From NCBI GenBank assembly GCA_012960835.1, contig DUAL01000014.1, positions 1 through 7,573 on the forward strand: 7,573 bases of DNA, written 5' to 3'. Under the pieces are notes generated by a model. That model saw nothing but the letters and a program-made list of their open reading frames with translations. It did not search any database and was not told the DNA's origin. Below, one piece after another: positions 1 through 6,682 of this stretch. The translations under genes and the position numbers were made by a program. This stretch comes from Flavobacteriales bacterium. Lineage in GTDB: Bacteria > Bacteroidota > Bacteroidia > Flavobacteriales > BACL11. Within the stretch, counting starts at the first letter, position 1. Every line of letters starts with the position of its first letter.

Positions 1-753
1 AGCATCAGTATTGTATTGCTGATCACCCTCCCCTTGCTGATGTATTATTTAGGAAAGAAAAACAAAGGGGAAACTCTGAATTTAAGCACTTCTGAACAAA
101 GCGAGACAACAACAATTAGCGGAGCAGAAAAATTGGATCACAGCAGAATAATGGCTTTTCTTTTTGGCGGAATTATTTTGTTTTATGCTTTTTATAAAGC
201 ATTCCTTTTACCTGAAACCATCTCCTTAAAAGTTATCAATCCAAATTATATTAATTTGGTATTGCTGGGTTTGGCTATTGTAATGCACAAATCATTCTTT
301 AACTTTTTGAAAGCAGTAAATAGCGCTATTGGGGGCGCCTCTGGAATATTAATTCAATTCCCGCTTTATTTTGGGATAATGGGCATTATGAACCATTCGG
401 GTTTGGTACAAATTATGTCTGACTTTTTTGTGAACATCTCCAATGAAACTACTTTTCCAATATTTACTTTTATAAGTGCAGCCATTGTAAATGTATTTGT
501 GCCAAGTGGTGGCGGACAATGGGCTGTGCAAGGCCCCATAATTGTAGAAGCCGCTAACCAATTGGGCGCAAGCATACCAAAAAGCGTAATGGCTTTGGCC
601 TATGGCGACCAACTTACTAATATGTTACAACCATTTTGGGCTTTACCACTTCTTGGAATTACAGGGCTAAAAGCCAAAGAAATTTTGCCTTATACACTAA
701 TTTTACTCCTTGCTGGACTTGTAATTTTTATTGGTGGGTTGTTGGTGTTTTAA
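1..753 (+). CDS. atoE: AtoE-type short-chain fatty acid transporter, C-terminal part (5' end outside window)
   Basis: Inner-membrane transporter of the AtoE family, which takes up short-chain fatty acids such as acetoacetate or butyrate. The reading frame is open from base 1, so 250 residues of the C-terminal half are present and the true start lies upstream; the TTG at position 16 is internal and should not be taken as the start. Numbering from the edge, the family signature PSGGGQW lies at residues 168-174, followed by VQGP, then GDQLTNM and LQPFWALP around 202-216; these match the E. coli AtoE C-terminus closely as I remember it. At least five hydrophobic membrane segments are visible (about 50-66, 84-97, 112-130, 150-168, 228-250). 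The loop at about 20-45 is polar and Ser/Thr-rich, as expected for a cytoplasmic or periplasmic linker. The gene ends convergently on the permease gene with a 4-bp overlap. The family call is firm. The substrate is inferred from the family. Confidence 0.85.
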   Translation, partial: SISIVLLITLPLLMYYLGKKNKGETLNLSTSEQSETTTISGAEKLDHSRIMAFLFGGIILFYAFYKAFLLPETISLKVINPNYINLVLLGLAIVMHKSFFNFLKAVNSAIGGASGILIQFPLYFGIMGIMNHSGLVQIMSDFFVNISNETTFPIFTFISAAIVNVFVPSGGGQWAVQGPIIVEAANQLGASIPKSVMALAYGDQLTNMLQPFWALPLLGITGLKAKEILPYTLILLLAGLVIFIGGLLVF

Positions 754-1802
754 TCCTTCACATCAAAAGCATCTCTAAGTCCATTGCCCAAAAGCATAAA
801 AGCCAATACTAAACTCATTATAGCCACACCAGGAATAATCGCCAAATAAGCCTTATCCATAATAATATAAGCGTAATGGTCTTTTATCATTCCACCCCAA
901 GAAGGCATGGGAGGTTGTGCGCCTATTCCAAGAAAAGAAAGTCCTGCTTCTATTAAAATTGCTGCAGCAAAATTAGCTGCCGAAATTACAATTACTGGTC
1001 CTATTACATTGGGGAGAATATGTTTGAAAATAATCCTAAAAGGTTTGTAGGCCAATGCCTTTCCGGCTTCTACATATTCCAATTCTCTGATGGATAACAC
1101 TTGTCCTCTTACTATTCTTGCAACTTCCACCCACATGGTTAAGCCAACTGCCACAAACACTTGCCAAAATCCTTTTCCCAATGCCAAAGTAATTGCAATT
1201 ACCATAAGCAAAGTGGGAATGGACCAAATCACATTCACTAGCCACATAATAATATCGTCTGTTTTTCCTCTGAAATAGCCAGCAATAAGTCCTAAACTAA
1301 TTCCAATGAGTAATGAAATAAAAACTGCAATAAAACCCACTGAAAGTGAAATTCGGATGCCATAAAGCATACGGCTTAGCATATCCCTTCCGTATTTATC
1401 TGTGCCAAAGTAAAATGTTTGATTTGTGATTTTGTACTTTCCAATATAAGTTTGTTCTAATTCTGATTGGTGGGAAAAATAATTTAGGCCATTTTTAGAT
1501 TTAGAAAAAGAGGATATTGGTGTTCGCTTCACTTCTGATGGTTTTCCGAAAAACAAGCCTTCAAAAAAGGAAACTTCATTTATATTTTTCTTTTTTATTT
1601 CTAGAAAAGTAATTTTTGTAAATGGCTTTAAGGTGGCCAATTCAATGTGCATCTGATTGGCCATTGGACTTTTATCTGGGCTAAAAGGTACTGCAAACAC
1701 CCCAACAAACACGCACAAAACAATAAATAGCAAAGCAGAAAAAGACATTTTGTCGGCTTTTAATTTCTGCCAAGCCAAAATATTTAAGGATGTTGTTTTC
1801 AT
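750..1802 (-). CDS. ABC transporter permease, OppC/DppC (peptide/nickel) family
   Basis: Inner-membrane permease of a binding-protein-dependent importer for peptides or related solutes, 350 residues. TM1 is at about 19-41. It is followed by an unusually long periplasmic stretch (about 42-132, against a few tens of residues in E. coli DppC/OppC), then the family hallmark FGTDKYGRD (132-140), and five further membrane segments at about 151-176, 185-208, 210-230, 264-288 and 317-338. The cytoplasmic EAA loop that docks on the ATPase is at 245-264 (EAGKALA...HILP), with Ala at the position that is usually the conserved Gly (residue 251). GLSFLGIG and PSWGGMI (287-306) are also typical. The ATG is preceded by an A/T-rich leader without a Shine-Dalgarno sequence. 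No DppB-type permease, ATPase or solute-binding protein is next to it. The gene lies 110 bp downstream of the glycosyltransferase stop on the same strand, so read-through from that unit is possible. The substrate cannot be told from the sequence. Confidence 0.9.
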   Translation of the reverse strand: MKTTSLNILAWQKLKADKMSFSALLFIVLCVFVGVFAVPFSPDKSPMANQMHIELATLKPFTKITFLEIKKKNINEVSFFEGLFFGKPSEVKRTPISSFSKSKNGLNYFSHQSELEQTYIGKYKITNQTFYFGTDKYGRDMLSRMLYGIRISLSVGFIAVFISLLIGISLGLIAGYFRGKTDDIIMWLVNVIWSIPTLLMVIAITLALGKGFWQVFVAVGLTMWVEVARIVRGQVLSIRELEYVEAGKALAYKPFRIIFKHILPNVIGPVIVISAANFAAAILIEAGLSFLGIGAQPPMPSWGGMIKDHYAYIIMDKAYLAIIPGVAIMSLVLAFMLLGNGLRDAFDVKD

Positions 1803-1807
1803 TAATT

Positions 1808-1832
1808 AGATATTAGTACAAAGATATTAGTA
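1808..1832. repeat. 11-bp direct repeat upstream of the permease start
   Basis: AGATATTAGTA occurs at 1808-1818 and again at 1822-1832, a perfect 11-bp direct repeat with a 14-bp period. The nearer copy ends 6 bp upstream of the permease ATG (1802). On the minus strand the copies read TACTAATATCT, and the three bases between them (TTG) complete a TATCTTTG promoter-like element. It could be an operator or chance similarity in AT-rich DNA. Confidence 0.5.
1819..1826 (-). promoter_or_regulatory. Candidate Bacteroidota -7 element for the permease gene
   Basis: The minus strand reads TATCTTTG, a full match to the Bacteroidota -7 consensus TAnnTTTG, ending 16 bp before the permease ATG. No good TTG-type -33 element is found at the expected 17-23 bp upstream, so only half of the promoter is supported. 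The element lies in the direct-repeat region. Confidence 0.35.
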
Positions 1833-1912
1833 TTTAGAAATTGCTTTTAAATTTTCGATAATAAAGTTAACACTCATACTATGTTTTCGTCTAACATCTC
1901 AATACTTTTGAT

Positions 1913-3028
1913 CTATCTTTTATGTGTTCTGCCTTTCCACTCAAAGGAATTTGTGAAAGATAAAATGACAATAAAAACAATATAAAAGCAGTAAAATATT
2001 TCAAAAGGAAGAATCCAAAAAGCCAAATTTCTTTTTCTGAAAAATTTAAGGACAGGAAGTAAAAAAAGATAATCGGCAATATATTTTACTAAAAACAAAG
2101 TGACAAAAACTACCAGCCATTGCATATTAAAAAGGCATAAAACAAACAAAGTGGTAATGCTAATATTCATAAGAAACACCAAAATACTAATGGCGATTGT
2201 GTCAAAATCTTTGTAAGAACTACTTTTGGCTGCCCACCTTTTTCTTTGATTGATAAATGCTTTTATATTGGGTTGACAGCTGGTTTTTACAATAGCATCT
2301 TTCTGCTTTGCAAATGCAATTCCACCAGCATATTTCTGTTTGATATGGTGCATCAAAAACACATCATCCCCCGAAACTGTATTATTATCAAAGGCATTTA
2401 ATTCCAAAAAAATGGACTTTCTGTAAGCCAAATTTGCTCCATTGCAAAAGATGCTTTTCCCTCTTCCAATGGCTGCTGCCCCCGAACCAATTAAACTTAA
2501 AAATTCCAAGGATTGTAATTGCTGAAAAAATCCTTTGCCATCCAAAAACACAACAGGAGCGGAAACCATCTTTATTTTTTCATCCTCAAAATAACGGATA
2601 ATAGTAGCTATCCAATTCTCATTAACAGAGCAATCGGCATCCGTACAAAGAATAATATCCCCTTTTGCTAATGAGATTCCTTTTTCAATAGCAGATTTTT
2701 TGCCATCCTCCCCTTCATTCAAACATACTACTTTTAGCTTATCCCAAATTGCTGCCTCCTTTTCCAAAATTTGAAGAGAGGTATCTGTAGAATGGTCATT
2801 TACAACAATCATTTCAAATCTATTCTTATCAAAATTTTGCATTTTAACTTTTTGAATAATATGGGAAATATTATCTTGTTCATTTCTACATGCTACCATC
2901 ACGCTTACAAAATCCTTATCGTTTTGATTTGTTGCATTTGGGATTTTCTTCCACGAAATTCTATAAAACAAAAACACAGAAAAATACCACAAAGCTAAAA
3001 GAGATAAAAATAAATAAAGGATATCCAT
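1913..3028 (-). CDS. Membrane-anchored family 2 glycosyltransferase
   Basis: Inverting GT-A glycosyltransferase of family GT2, 371 residues, with its active site on the cytoplasmic face of the inner membrane. It has an N-terminal membrane anchor (about 3-22) and then the catalytic domain: VSVMVACRNE at 41-50, VNDHSTD at 76-82 for nucleotide binding, the DxD motif TDAD at 129-132 for the metal and sugar nucleotide, SGDD at 219-222 supplying the likely catalytic base, and QRKRW at 261-265, the QxxRW motif of processive or membrane-coupled GT2 enzymes. Three or four C-terminal membrane segments follow (about 276-300, 303-328, 334-358), ending in a basic tail with FEWKGR, which is common in this subgroup. 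The ATG follows the stop of the upstream LPG-TM gene with no base between, so the two are surely co-transcribed and probably translationally coupled. The acceptor and sugar are unknown; transfer to a lipid or envelope polysaccharide is inferred from topology and partner. Confidence 0.9.
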   Translation of the reverse strand: MDILYLFLSLLALWYFSVFLFYRISWKKIPNATNQNDKDFVSVMVACRNEQDNISHIIQKVKMQNFDKNRFEMIVVNDHSTDTSLQILEKEAAIWDKLKVVCLNEGEDGKKSAIEKGISLAKGDIILCTDADCSVNENWIATIIRYFEDEKIKMVSAPVVFLDGKGFFQQLQSLEFLSLIGSGAAAIGRGKSIFCNGANLAYRKSIFLELNAFDNNTVSGDDVFLMHHIKQKYAGGIAFAKQKDAIVKTSCQPNIKAFINQRKRWAAKSSSYKDFDTIAISILVFLMNISITTLFVLCLFNMQWLVVFVTLFLVKYIADYLFLLPVLKFFRKRNLAFWILPFEIFYCFYIVFIVILSFTNSFEWKGRTHKR

Positions 3029-4009
3029 TTATGGTTTTCTGAAAAATTTGAGGGTAAAAACAAAAAATGCACCTATGATTGCCGGAAGTAGCAAATTGAT
3101 TACCCAAAGAACGAAAGTAGCAGAGAGAATTCCCAAAGTATTAGCAGAAACTAATCCGAATAAATAGACCGACACAGAGCCTCTTATTCCAATTTCTGAA
3201 ATGGCAATAGTTGGAATAATAGAAATGACAAATAGCATGACCATAGTAAGAATTATGGAATCAAAGTAGGAAATATCAACCCCAAATAAATTCAGAAGTA
3301 TGAAAAATTGAGTAGTAAAAATAGCATAGCGAATAATAGAAAATAGAAATACAAAAGCCAATTCCTGTGTATTGTAAAAGGTGAATACCTCTTTATACTT
3401 TTTGTATTTACTGAGCCAACCATACTTATCCATCAAATTAGAAATAACCGATATATTATGAAAAAGCAATAGCAATAAAATATTCAGAAGCAATAACATG
3501 AATAGCATAAGAGGAAAAGCATATTCCATTTCTTGATACAACTCTTGCAATTCCGGAATGTAATTATTCAAAAACAAAATGCCCATGGAACCAAAAAAGA
3601 TGGTTGTTAAAAGTTGTGCCATGGAGCCCAAAACCGTAATAAGCACCCCTTGCATTCTATCGGCTTTTTCTAGGCAAAAGACCCTTCCGCCATACTCACC
3701 AATTCTGTTTGGTGTAAATACAGAAACCGTAATTCCTGAAAAAACGGCACGCAAAGAGGTAAGCATACTCACTTTCTCAATTTTGGCTATTAAGAATTTC
3801 CATTTAATGGCTTCTACTAGCCAATTGAAAAACATCATCAAAAAAACCAAAACAACTAAGGATTGGTTTTCAAGGATTGTTTGCTTGATAAAAGCAATAT
3901 CAAATCCTTCAATTGCCTTTTTGCTTGTAAGTTGCTGGTACAAAAAGTACAGAGCGAACACAACAATTGTAATTTTTAATAGAAAGCCAAGCGTTTTTTT
4001 GGAAAGCAT
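3029..4009 (-). CDS. LPG-synthase-TM / UPF0104 family integral membrane protein
   Basis: Polytopic inner-membrane protein of 326 residues that matches the membrane (flippase-like) domain of lysylphosphatidylglycerol synthases and the UPF0104/AglD-like proteins, without the C-terminal aminoacyl-transferase domain of MprF. About eight hydrophobic segments are visible (about 8-25, 50-66, 122-148, 164-184, 217-240, 249-270, 278-293, 297-320). Family-type motifs include EAIKWK (66-71), TPNRIGEYGGR (99-109) and a conserved-looking SEIGIRGS (271-278). It is the first gene of a minus-strand unit, and its stop TAA directly abuts the ATG of the GT2 gene. It diverges from ruvC across 39 bp. Family members are linked to lipid or lipid-linked sugar handling. 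The exact role here is unknown, but pairing with a GT2 enzyme suggests envelope glycan or glycolipid work. Confidence 0.85.
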   Translation of the reverse strand: MLSKKTLGFLLKITIVVFALYFLYQQLTSKKAIEGFDIAFIKQTILENQSLVVLVFLMMFFNWLVEAIKWKFLIAKIEKVSMLTSLRAVFSGITVSVFTPNRIGEYGGRVFCLEKADRMQGVLITVLGSMAQLLTTIFFGSMGILFLNNYIPELQELYQEMEYAFPLMLFMLLLLNILLLLLFHNISVISNLMDKYGWLSKYKKYKEVFTFYNTQELAFVFLFSIIRYAIFTTQFFILLNLFGVDISYFDSIILTMVMLFVISIIPTIAISEIGIRGSVSVYLFGLVSANTLGILSATFVLWVINLLLPAIIGAFFVFTLKFFRKP

Positions 4010-4026
4010 TGTTTAGTTTTGTGTTG

Positions 4027-4034
4027 CAAATATA
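4027..4034 (-). promoter_or_regulatory. Candidate Bacteroidota -7 element for the LPG-TM/GT2 unit
   Basis: In the 39-bp divergent gap the minus strand reads TATATTTG, a full match to the Bacteroidota -7 consensus TAnnTTTG, 17 bp before the ATG at 4009. That would give a leader of only about 10 nt. No convincing -33 TTTG lies at the usual distance; the nearest TTG is only 11 bp away. On the opposite strand, TTG at 4009-4011 plus TATACTTA at 4031-4038 (19-bp spacing) is a weaker candidate for ruvC. Confidence 0.4.
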
Positions 4035-4048
4035 CTTAAAGATAACAA

Positions 4049-4600
4049 TTGCCGACAGATAAAATTATATTAGGAATTGACCCAGGAACTACAATTATGG
4101 GTTATGGACTTATCCATATCAAAGGAAAAAATATGGAACTCTTGCAGATGGGCGTTTTGCATTTGGCCAAATTAAGCTCGCATGAGTTAAAATTAAAACG
4201 AATTTTTGAGCGAACATTAGCCATGATAGATGAGTATAAACCGGATGAATTGGCAGTGGAAGCTCCTTTCTTTGGGAAGAATGTACAATCCATGCTAAAA
4301 CTTGGAAGAGCACAAGGAGTTGCCATGGCAGCTGGATTGTATAGAGATATTCCAATTTTTGAATACAGCCCCAAGAAAATAAAAAAGGCCATTACCGGAA
4401 ACGGAAATGCTTCCAAAGAGCAAGTGGCAGCTATGTTAAAATCATTATTGACAATAAAAGAAATGCCAAAACATTTAGATGCAACTGATGGATTGGCTGC
4501 TGCTGTTTGCCATTTTTTTCAAAGGGATGTAGGCCTGAAAGGGAAAAGTTATACCGGCTGGAAAGCTTTTCTGAAAGATAATCCGGATAGACTGAAATAG
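4049..4600 (+). CDS. ruvC: Crossover junction endodeoxyribonuclease RuvC
   Basis: Holliday junction resolvase, 183 residues (E. coli RuvC is 173), which cuts four-way junctions as a dimer together with RuvAB in recombination repair. It has an RNase H-like fold with all four catalytic acids visible: Asp11 in LGIDPGT, Glu71 in AVEAPFF, and Asp144 and Asp147 in HLDATDGLA. The Lys-rich segment YSPKKIKKAITGNGNASKEQV-like (107-126) is also typical. The start is fixed as TTG: an in-frame TAA lies at 4043-4045, only one codon upstream, and the first in-frame ATG (residue 17) would remove Asp11. No Shine-Dalgarno sequence is visible. ruvA and ruvB are not in the window. Downstream it converges on the HIT gene across 62 bp with no clear intrinsic terminator. 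Confidence 0.96.
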   Translation: MPTDKIILGIDPGTTIMGYGLIHIKGKNMELLQMGVLHLAKLSSHELKLKRIFERTLAMIDEYKPDELAVEAPFFGKNVQSMLKLGRAQGVAMAAGLYRDIPIFEYSPKKIKKAITGNGNASKEQVAAMLKSLLTIKEMPKHLDATDGLAAAVCHFFQRDVGLKGKSYTGWKAFLKDNPDRLK

Positions 4601-4662
4601 TTGTTGGGTTTGAAATTTATCTTTCTGCTGTATTCTTAATGCTGTCTACTGGTTCCTGACTT

Positions 4663-5055
4663 CTAAATTTCTTTCCTTATTTTTTGGGCAATTTCCTCAA
4701 ATTCTTCAGGAGAAAATTTAAGTTTTGGTTTTTCAAAATTGATGTTAGTCATATTTTTTAATGGTACCAAATGAATATGAGCATGGGGTACTTCCAATCC
4801 AATAACAGCTACCCCTATTCTTTCGCATGCTATGACTTTTTCCATTGCTTTGGCTACCAATTGAGCAAAACTCCAAAGCCCCATAAACTCTTTAGATTCT
4901 AAATCAAAAATATAGTCGGTTTCTTTTTTAGGAATGACAAGCAGATGTCCTTTGGCAAGAGGGAAAATATCGAGAAATGCCAAAAACCTTTCGTCTTCTG
5001 CAACTTTATATGCAGGAATATCACCTTTAACTATTTTGGTAAAAATACTTGACAT
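4663..5055 (-). CDS. HIT family protein (HINT-like nucleotide hydrolase/transferase)
   Basis: Cytoplasmic histidine-triad protein of 130 residues. Such proteins bind purine nucleotides and hydrolyse or transfer nucleotidyl groups, often as AMP-phosphoramidases. The active-site triad is HAHIHLVPL at 91-99 (His91, His93, His95; the third or middle His is the nucleophile by family logic). Typical N-terminal elements are SSIFTKIVKGDIPAYKV (2-18), FLDIFPLAKGHLLVIPK (27-43) with His37, and VPH just before the triad. The zinc-binding Cys-x-x-Cys found near the N-terminus of some HIT proteins is absent (Ser and Thr in that stretch). It is the second gene of an operon with greA, starting 3 bp after the greA stop. 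The physiological substrate is unknown. Confidence 0.93.
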   Translation of the reverse strand: MSSIFTKIVKGDIPAYKVAEDERFLAFLDIFPLAKGHLLVIPKKETDYIFDLESKEFMGLWSFAQLVAKAMEKVIACERIGVAVIGLEVPHAHIHLVPLKNMTNINFEKPKLKFSPEEFEEIAQKIRKEI

Positions 5056-5058
5056 TGT

Positions 5059-5532
5059 TTAAGTCGTTATGGCTATGATTTCAAATTTCATAATTCCACT
5101 TGGAACTTCTATTTCTGCAATTTCCCCTACCTTTTTACCCAATAATCCTTGTGCAATGGGCGATTCTACCGAAATCTTTTTGGCCATCAAATCTGCTTCC
5201 GATTCTGGCACAATGGCATAAGTTAGCTCGGTATCATTTTCAGTATTTTTGATAATTACTTTAGTAAGTAAATGCACAGAGGAAGTGTCTAATTCACTTT
5301 CATCTAGCACCCTTGCTTGACTTAGTTGCTCTTCCAGTTTTGCAATTTTTGCCTCCAACATTCCTTGGGCTTCTTTTGCCGCATCATATTCTGCATTTTC
5401 TGATAAATCACCTTTATCTCTTGCCTCCGCAATCTCTTTGGTAATATTTGGACGTTCTACATTTTTCAGATGATTTAGCTCATCTTTCAAATTTTGTAGT
5501 CCTTGCTTGGTAAAATATTTTATCTCATTCAT
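5059..5532 (-). CDS. greA: Transcription elongation factor GreA
   Basis: Transcript cleavage factor, 157 residues, the usual length (E. coli GreA has 158). It inserts its N-terminal coiled coil into the RNA polymerase secondary channel and stimulates cleavage of backtracked RNA. The coiled coil spans about 9-76. Its tip carries the acidic pair Asp42 and Glu45 in GDLSENAEYDAAK (41-53), which holds the catalytic magnesium. The C-terminal FKBP-like domain (about 84-157) has VVPE-like IVPESEAD (108-114) and SPIAQGLLGKKVGE (124-137), diagnostic of GreA/GreB. The short basic-patch region and length favour GreA over GreB. It leads the greA-HIT operon. The 64-bp gap from the upstream PorV-family stop holds an inverted repeat, and probably also its promoter, though no strong element is seen. 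Confidence 0.97.
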   Translation of the reverse strand: MNEIKYFTKQGLQNLKDELNHLKNVERPNITKEIAEARDKGDLSENAEYDAAKEAQGMLEAKIAKLEEQLSQARVLDESELDTSSVHLLTKVIIKNTENDTELTYAIVPESEADLMAKKISVESPIAQGLLGKKVGEIAEIEVPSGIMKFEIIAITT

Positions 5533-5549
5533 AATAATATAGCATCATC

Positions 5550-5576
5550 ACAAAGAAAGCATTTTTCCCTCTTTGT
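5550..5576. repeat. Inverted repeat in the greA leader region
   Basis: ACAAAGA (5550-5556) and TCTTTGT (5570-5576) form a perfect 7-bp inverted repeat with a 13-nt loop, 18-44 bp upstream of the greA ATG. Neither strand has a U-run directly after the stem, so a terminator is unlikely. On the minus strand the greA-proximal arm overlaps TTTCTTTG (5551-5558), one mismatch from the Bacteroidota -7 consensus, so it could lie in a promoter or be a protein-binding site. It may also be chance. Confidence 0.35.
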
Positions 5577-5596
5577 AAAAAATTAATTTTGTTTAA

Positions 5597-6670
5597 TTAG
5601 AGGTTTATTCTGGCGCCAAGTGTGTGCGACCCCTGGAAAGGATCGGTATGTCGGTAGGAATAATCTACACCAAAAGTTTTTCCAACACCCATTGGTATTT
5701 CAATAGTGAAACCTCCACTTGGTCCTCTTAAAGCAGTAGTTCTGGTAGATGGCGTTCTTAATCCTTCTTCTAAAGTGTAGCCGCAACGCACCATAAATAC
5801 ATCTCTGTAAGAATACTCACAACCCAATCGGTATTGGTCTTTCTGAAAAGCATTGGAAGTAAAAGTGCCAGAACCTGTAAGTCGGTGTCTCAAATAAAGC
5901 AAATCATATGCAAGCCCAATATTCAAAAGTGATGGTAATTCAAACTCAGCCGATTTATGATTCACTGCCGTTTGGTAATTAGGATTTACATAATCTCTAA
6001 ATGAAAGTCCATCTCCTGAAAAACTCATCCTTGGACCAATATTTTTAAGTGAAATACCGAATTTCAAATTGTCTTTAGCGCCAGTTACGTATTGAATACC
6101 AGCATCAAAAGCCACACCTCCAGCACGAACATTTGAAATTTGTTCGGAAATCATTTTGATTGTAAACCCCCCATAAATACTGTTGGAAAAAGTTTTGGCA
6201 TATGATAGGGCAATATTCATGAATTTAGGTGAAAATGTACCAATTCCACCATCAGGAAGCTCCTCAGTTGTAATTTCAATATCTCCAAAATCTAAGGACA
6301 TAATGCCAAGTGCTAATACACCTGACTCACCTACTTTTTGAGCAAATCCAAAAGAGTTGATATAACTTACTGCCTCATTATCGTTATACATTAGCCAGTT
6401 GGTTCTTGAAAAGATAAGCTCTGTTTTACTGGTAAAAGCCAAACCTGCCACATTGTTGAACATCCCTTCCAAACCCCTAACACAGGCTACATTTGCCCCT
6501 GCCCAACCTGAACTTCTGGCCCAAGGGTTGATTAGTAATTCGGAAGCACCCGCTTGTCCAGCTCTTTGCTCATTACCCGCAAAATTATCTTTTACTGGAA
6601 GTATGATAAGTGTTACAATTAGAAGGGCTTTTAGCCAATTATTTATTTTTTTCATTTCAGTAGTATTCAT
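5597..6670 (-). CDS. PorV/PorQ family outer membrane beta-barrel protein (T9SS-associated)
   Basis: Outer membrane protein of the PorV/PorQ group, 357 residues. In the type IX secretion system, PorV binds the C-terminal domains of exported cargo and carries them to the attachment complex. A signal peptide is clear: basic MKKINNWLK, a hydrophobic core ALLIVTLIILPV (15-26), and likely cleavage near FAG (30-32). The mature N-terminus has the family pattern: AGQAGASELL (37-46), NPWARSSGWAGANVA (48-62), then FNNVAGLAF (71-79), the NPAGLA-like turn. Alternating beta strands follow, with an aromatic-alternating end ending in Leu. Two starts are possible: ATG at 6670, or the internal ATG at 6655 (residue 6), which gives a more standard signal peptide; neither has a Shine-Dalgarno sequence. 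It sits 12 bp after the stop of the T9SS-CTD-like gene and is probably co-transcribed with it. Whether it is the core PorV or a paralogue dedicated to its neighbour cannot be told here. Confidence 0.87.
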   Translation of the reverse strand: MNTTEMKKINNWLKALLIVTLIILPVKDNFAGNEQRAGQAGASELLINPWARSSGWAGANVACVRGLEGMFNNVAGLAFTSKTELIFSRTNWLMYNDNEAVSYINSFGFAQKVGESGVLALGIMSLDFGDIEITTEELPDGGIGTFSPKFMNIALSYAKTFSNSIYGGFTIKMISEQISNVRAGGVAFDAGIQYVTGAKDNLKFGISLKNIGPRMSFSGDGLSFRDYVNPNYQTAVNHKSAEFELPSLLNIGLAYDLLYLRHRLTGSGTFTSNAFQKDQYRLGCEYSYRDVFMVRCGYTLEEGLRTPSTRTTALRGPSGGFTIEIPMGVGKTFGVDYSYRHTDPFQGSHTLGARINL

Positions 6671-6682
6671 TTTATCTATAAT

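Noticed and set aside
349..612. Two overlapping minus-strand open frames inside the AtoE-type gene
   Set aside because: They mirror the conserved transporter signature region and have no features of their own.
1881..1897. ATGTT / AACAT small hairpin after the glycosyltransferase stop, considered as a terminator
   Set aside because: Only 5 bp of A/T-rich stem with a 7-nt loop and no U-run on the minus strand.
1891..2079. 62-residue hydrophobic open frame extending past the glycosyltransferase stop
   Set aside because: It is a shifted frame over the glycosyltransferase's C-terminal membrane segments, which makes it look membrane-like. The glycosyltransferase frame itself ends naturally in the usual FEWKGR tail, so a frameshift is not needed.
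3579..4016. 145-residue open frame on the plus strand opposite the LPG-TM gene
   Set aside because: It is a low-complexity shadow of a strongly supported membrane protein gene on the other strand, with no recognisable domain, and it runs across the divergent promoter gap.
4102..4416. 104-residue open frame on the minus strand opposite ruvC
   Set aside because: It lies wholly within ruvC, whose catalytic residues are all present; the antisense protein shows no domain or initiation signal.
4612..4671. GAAATTTA / TAAATTTC inverted repeat between ruvC and the HIT gene, considered as a bidirectional terminator
   Set aside because: The arms are pure A/T apart from one pair and are separated by 44 nt, and no U-run follows; chance is likely in this composition.
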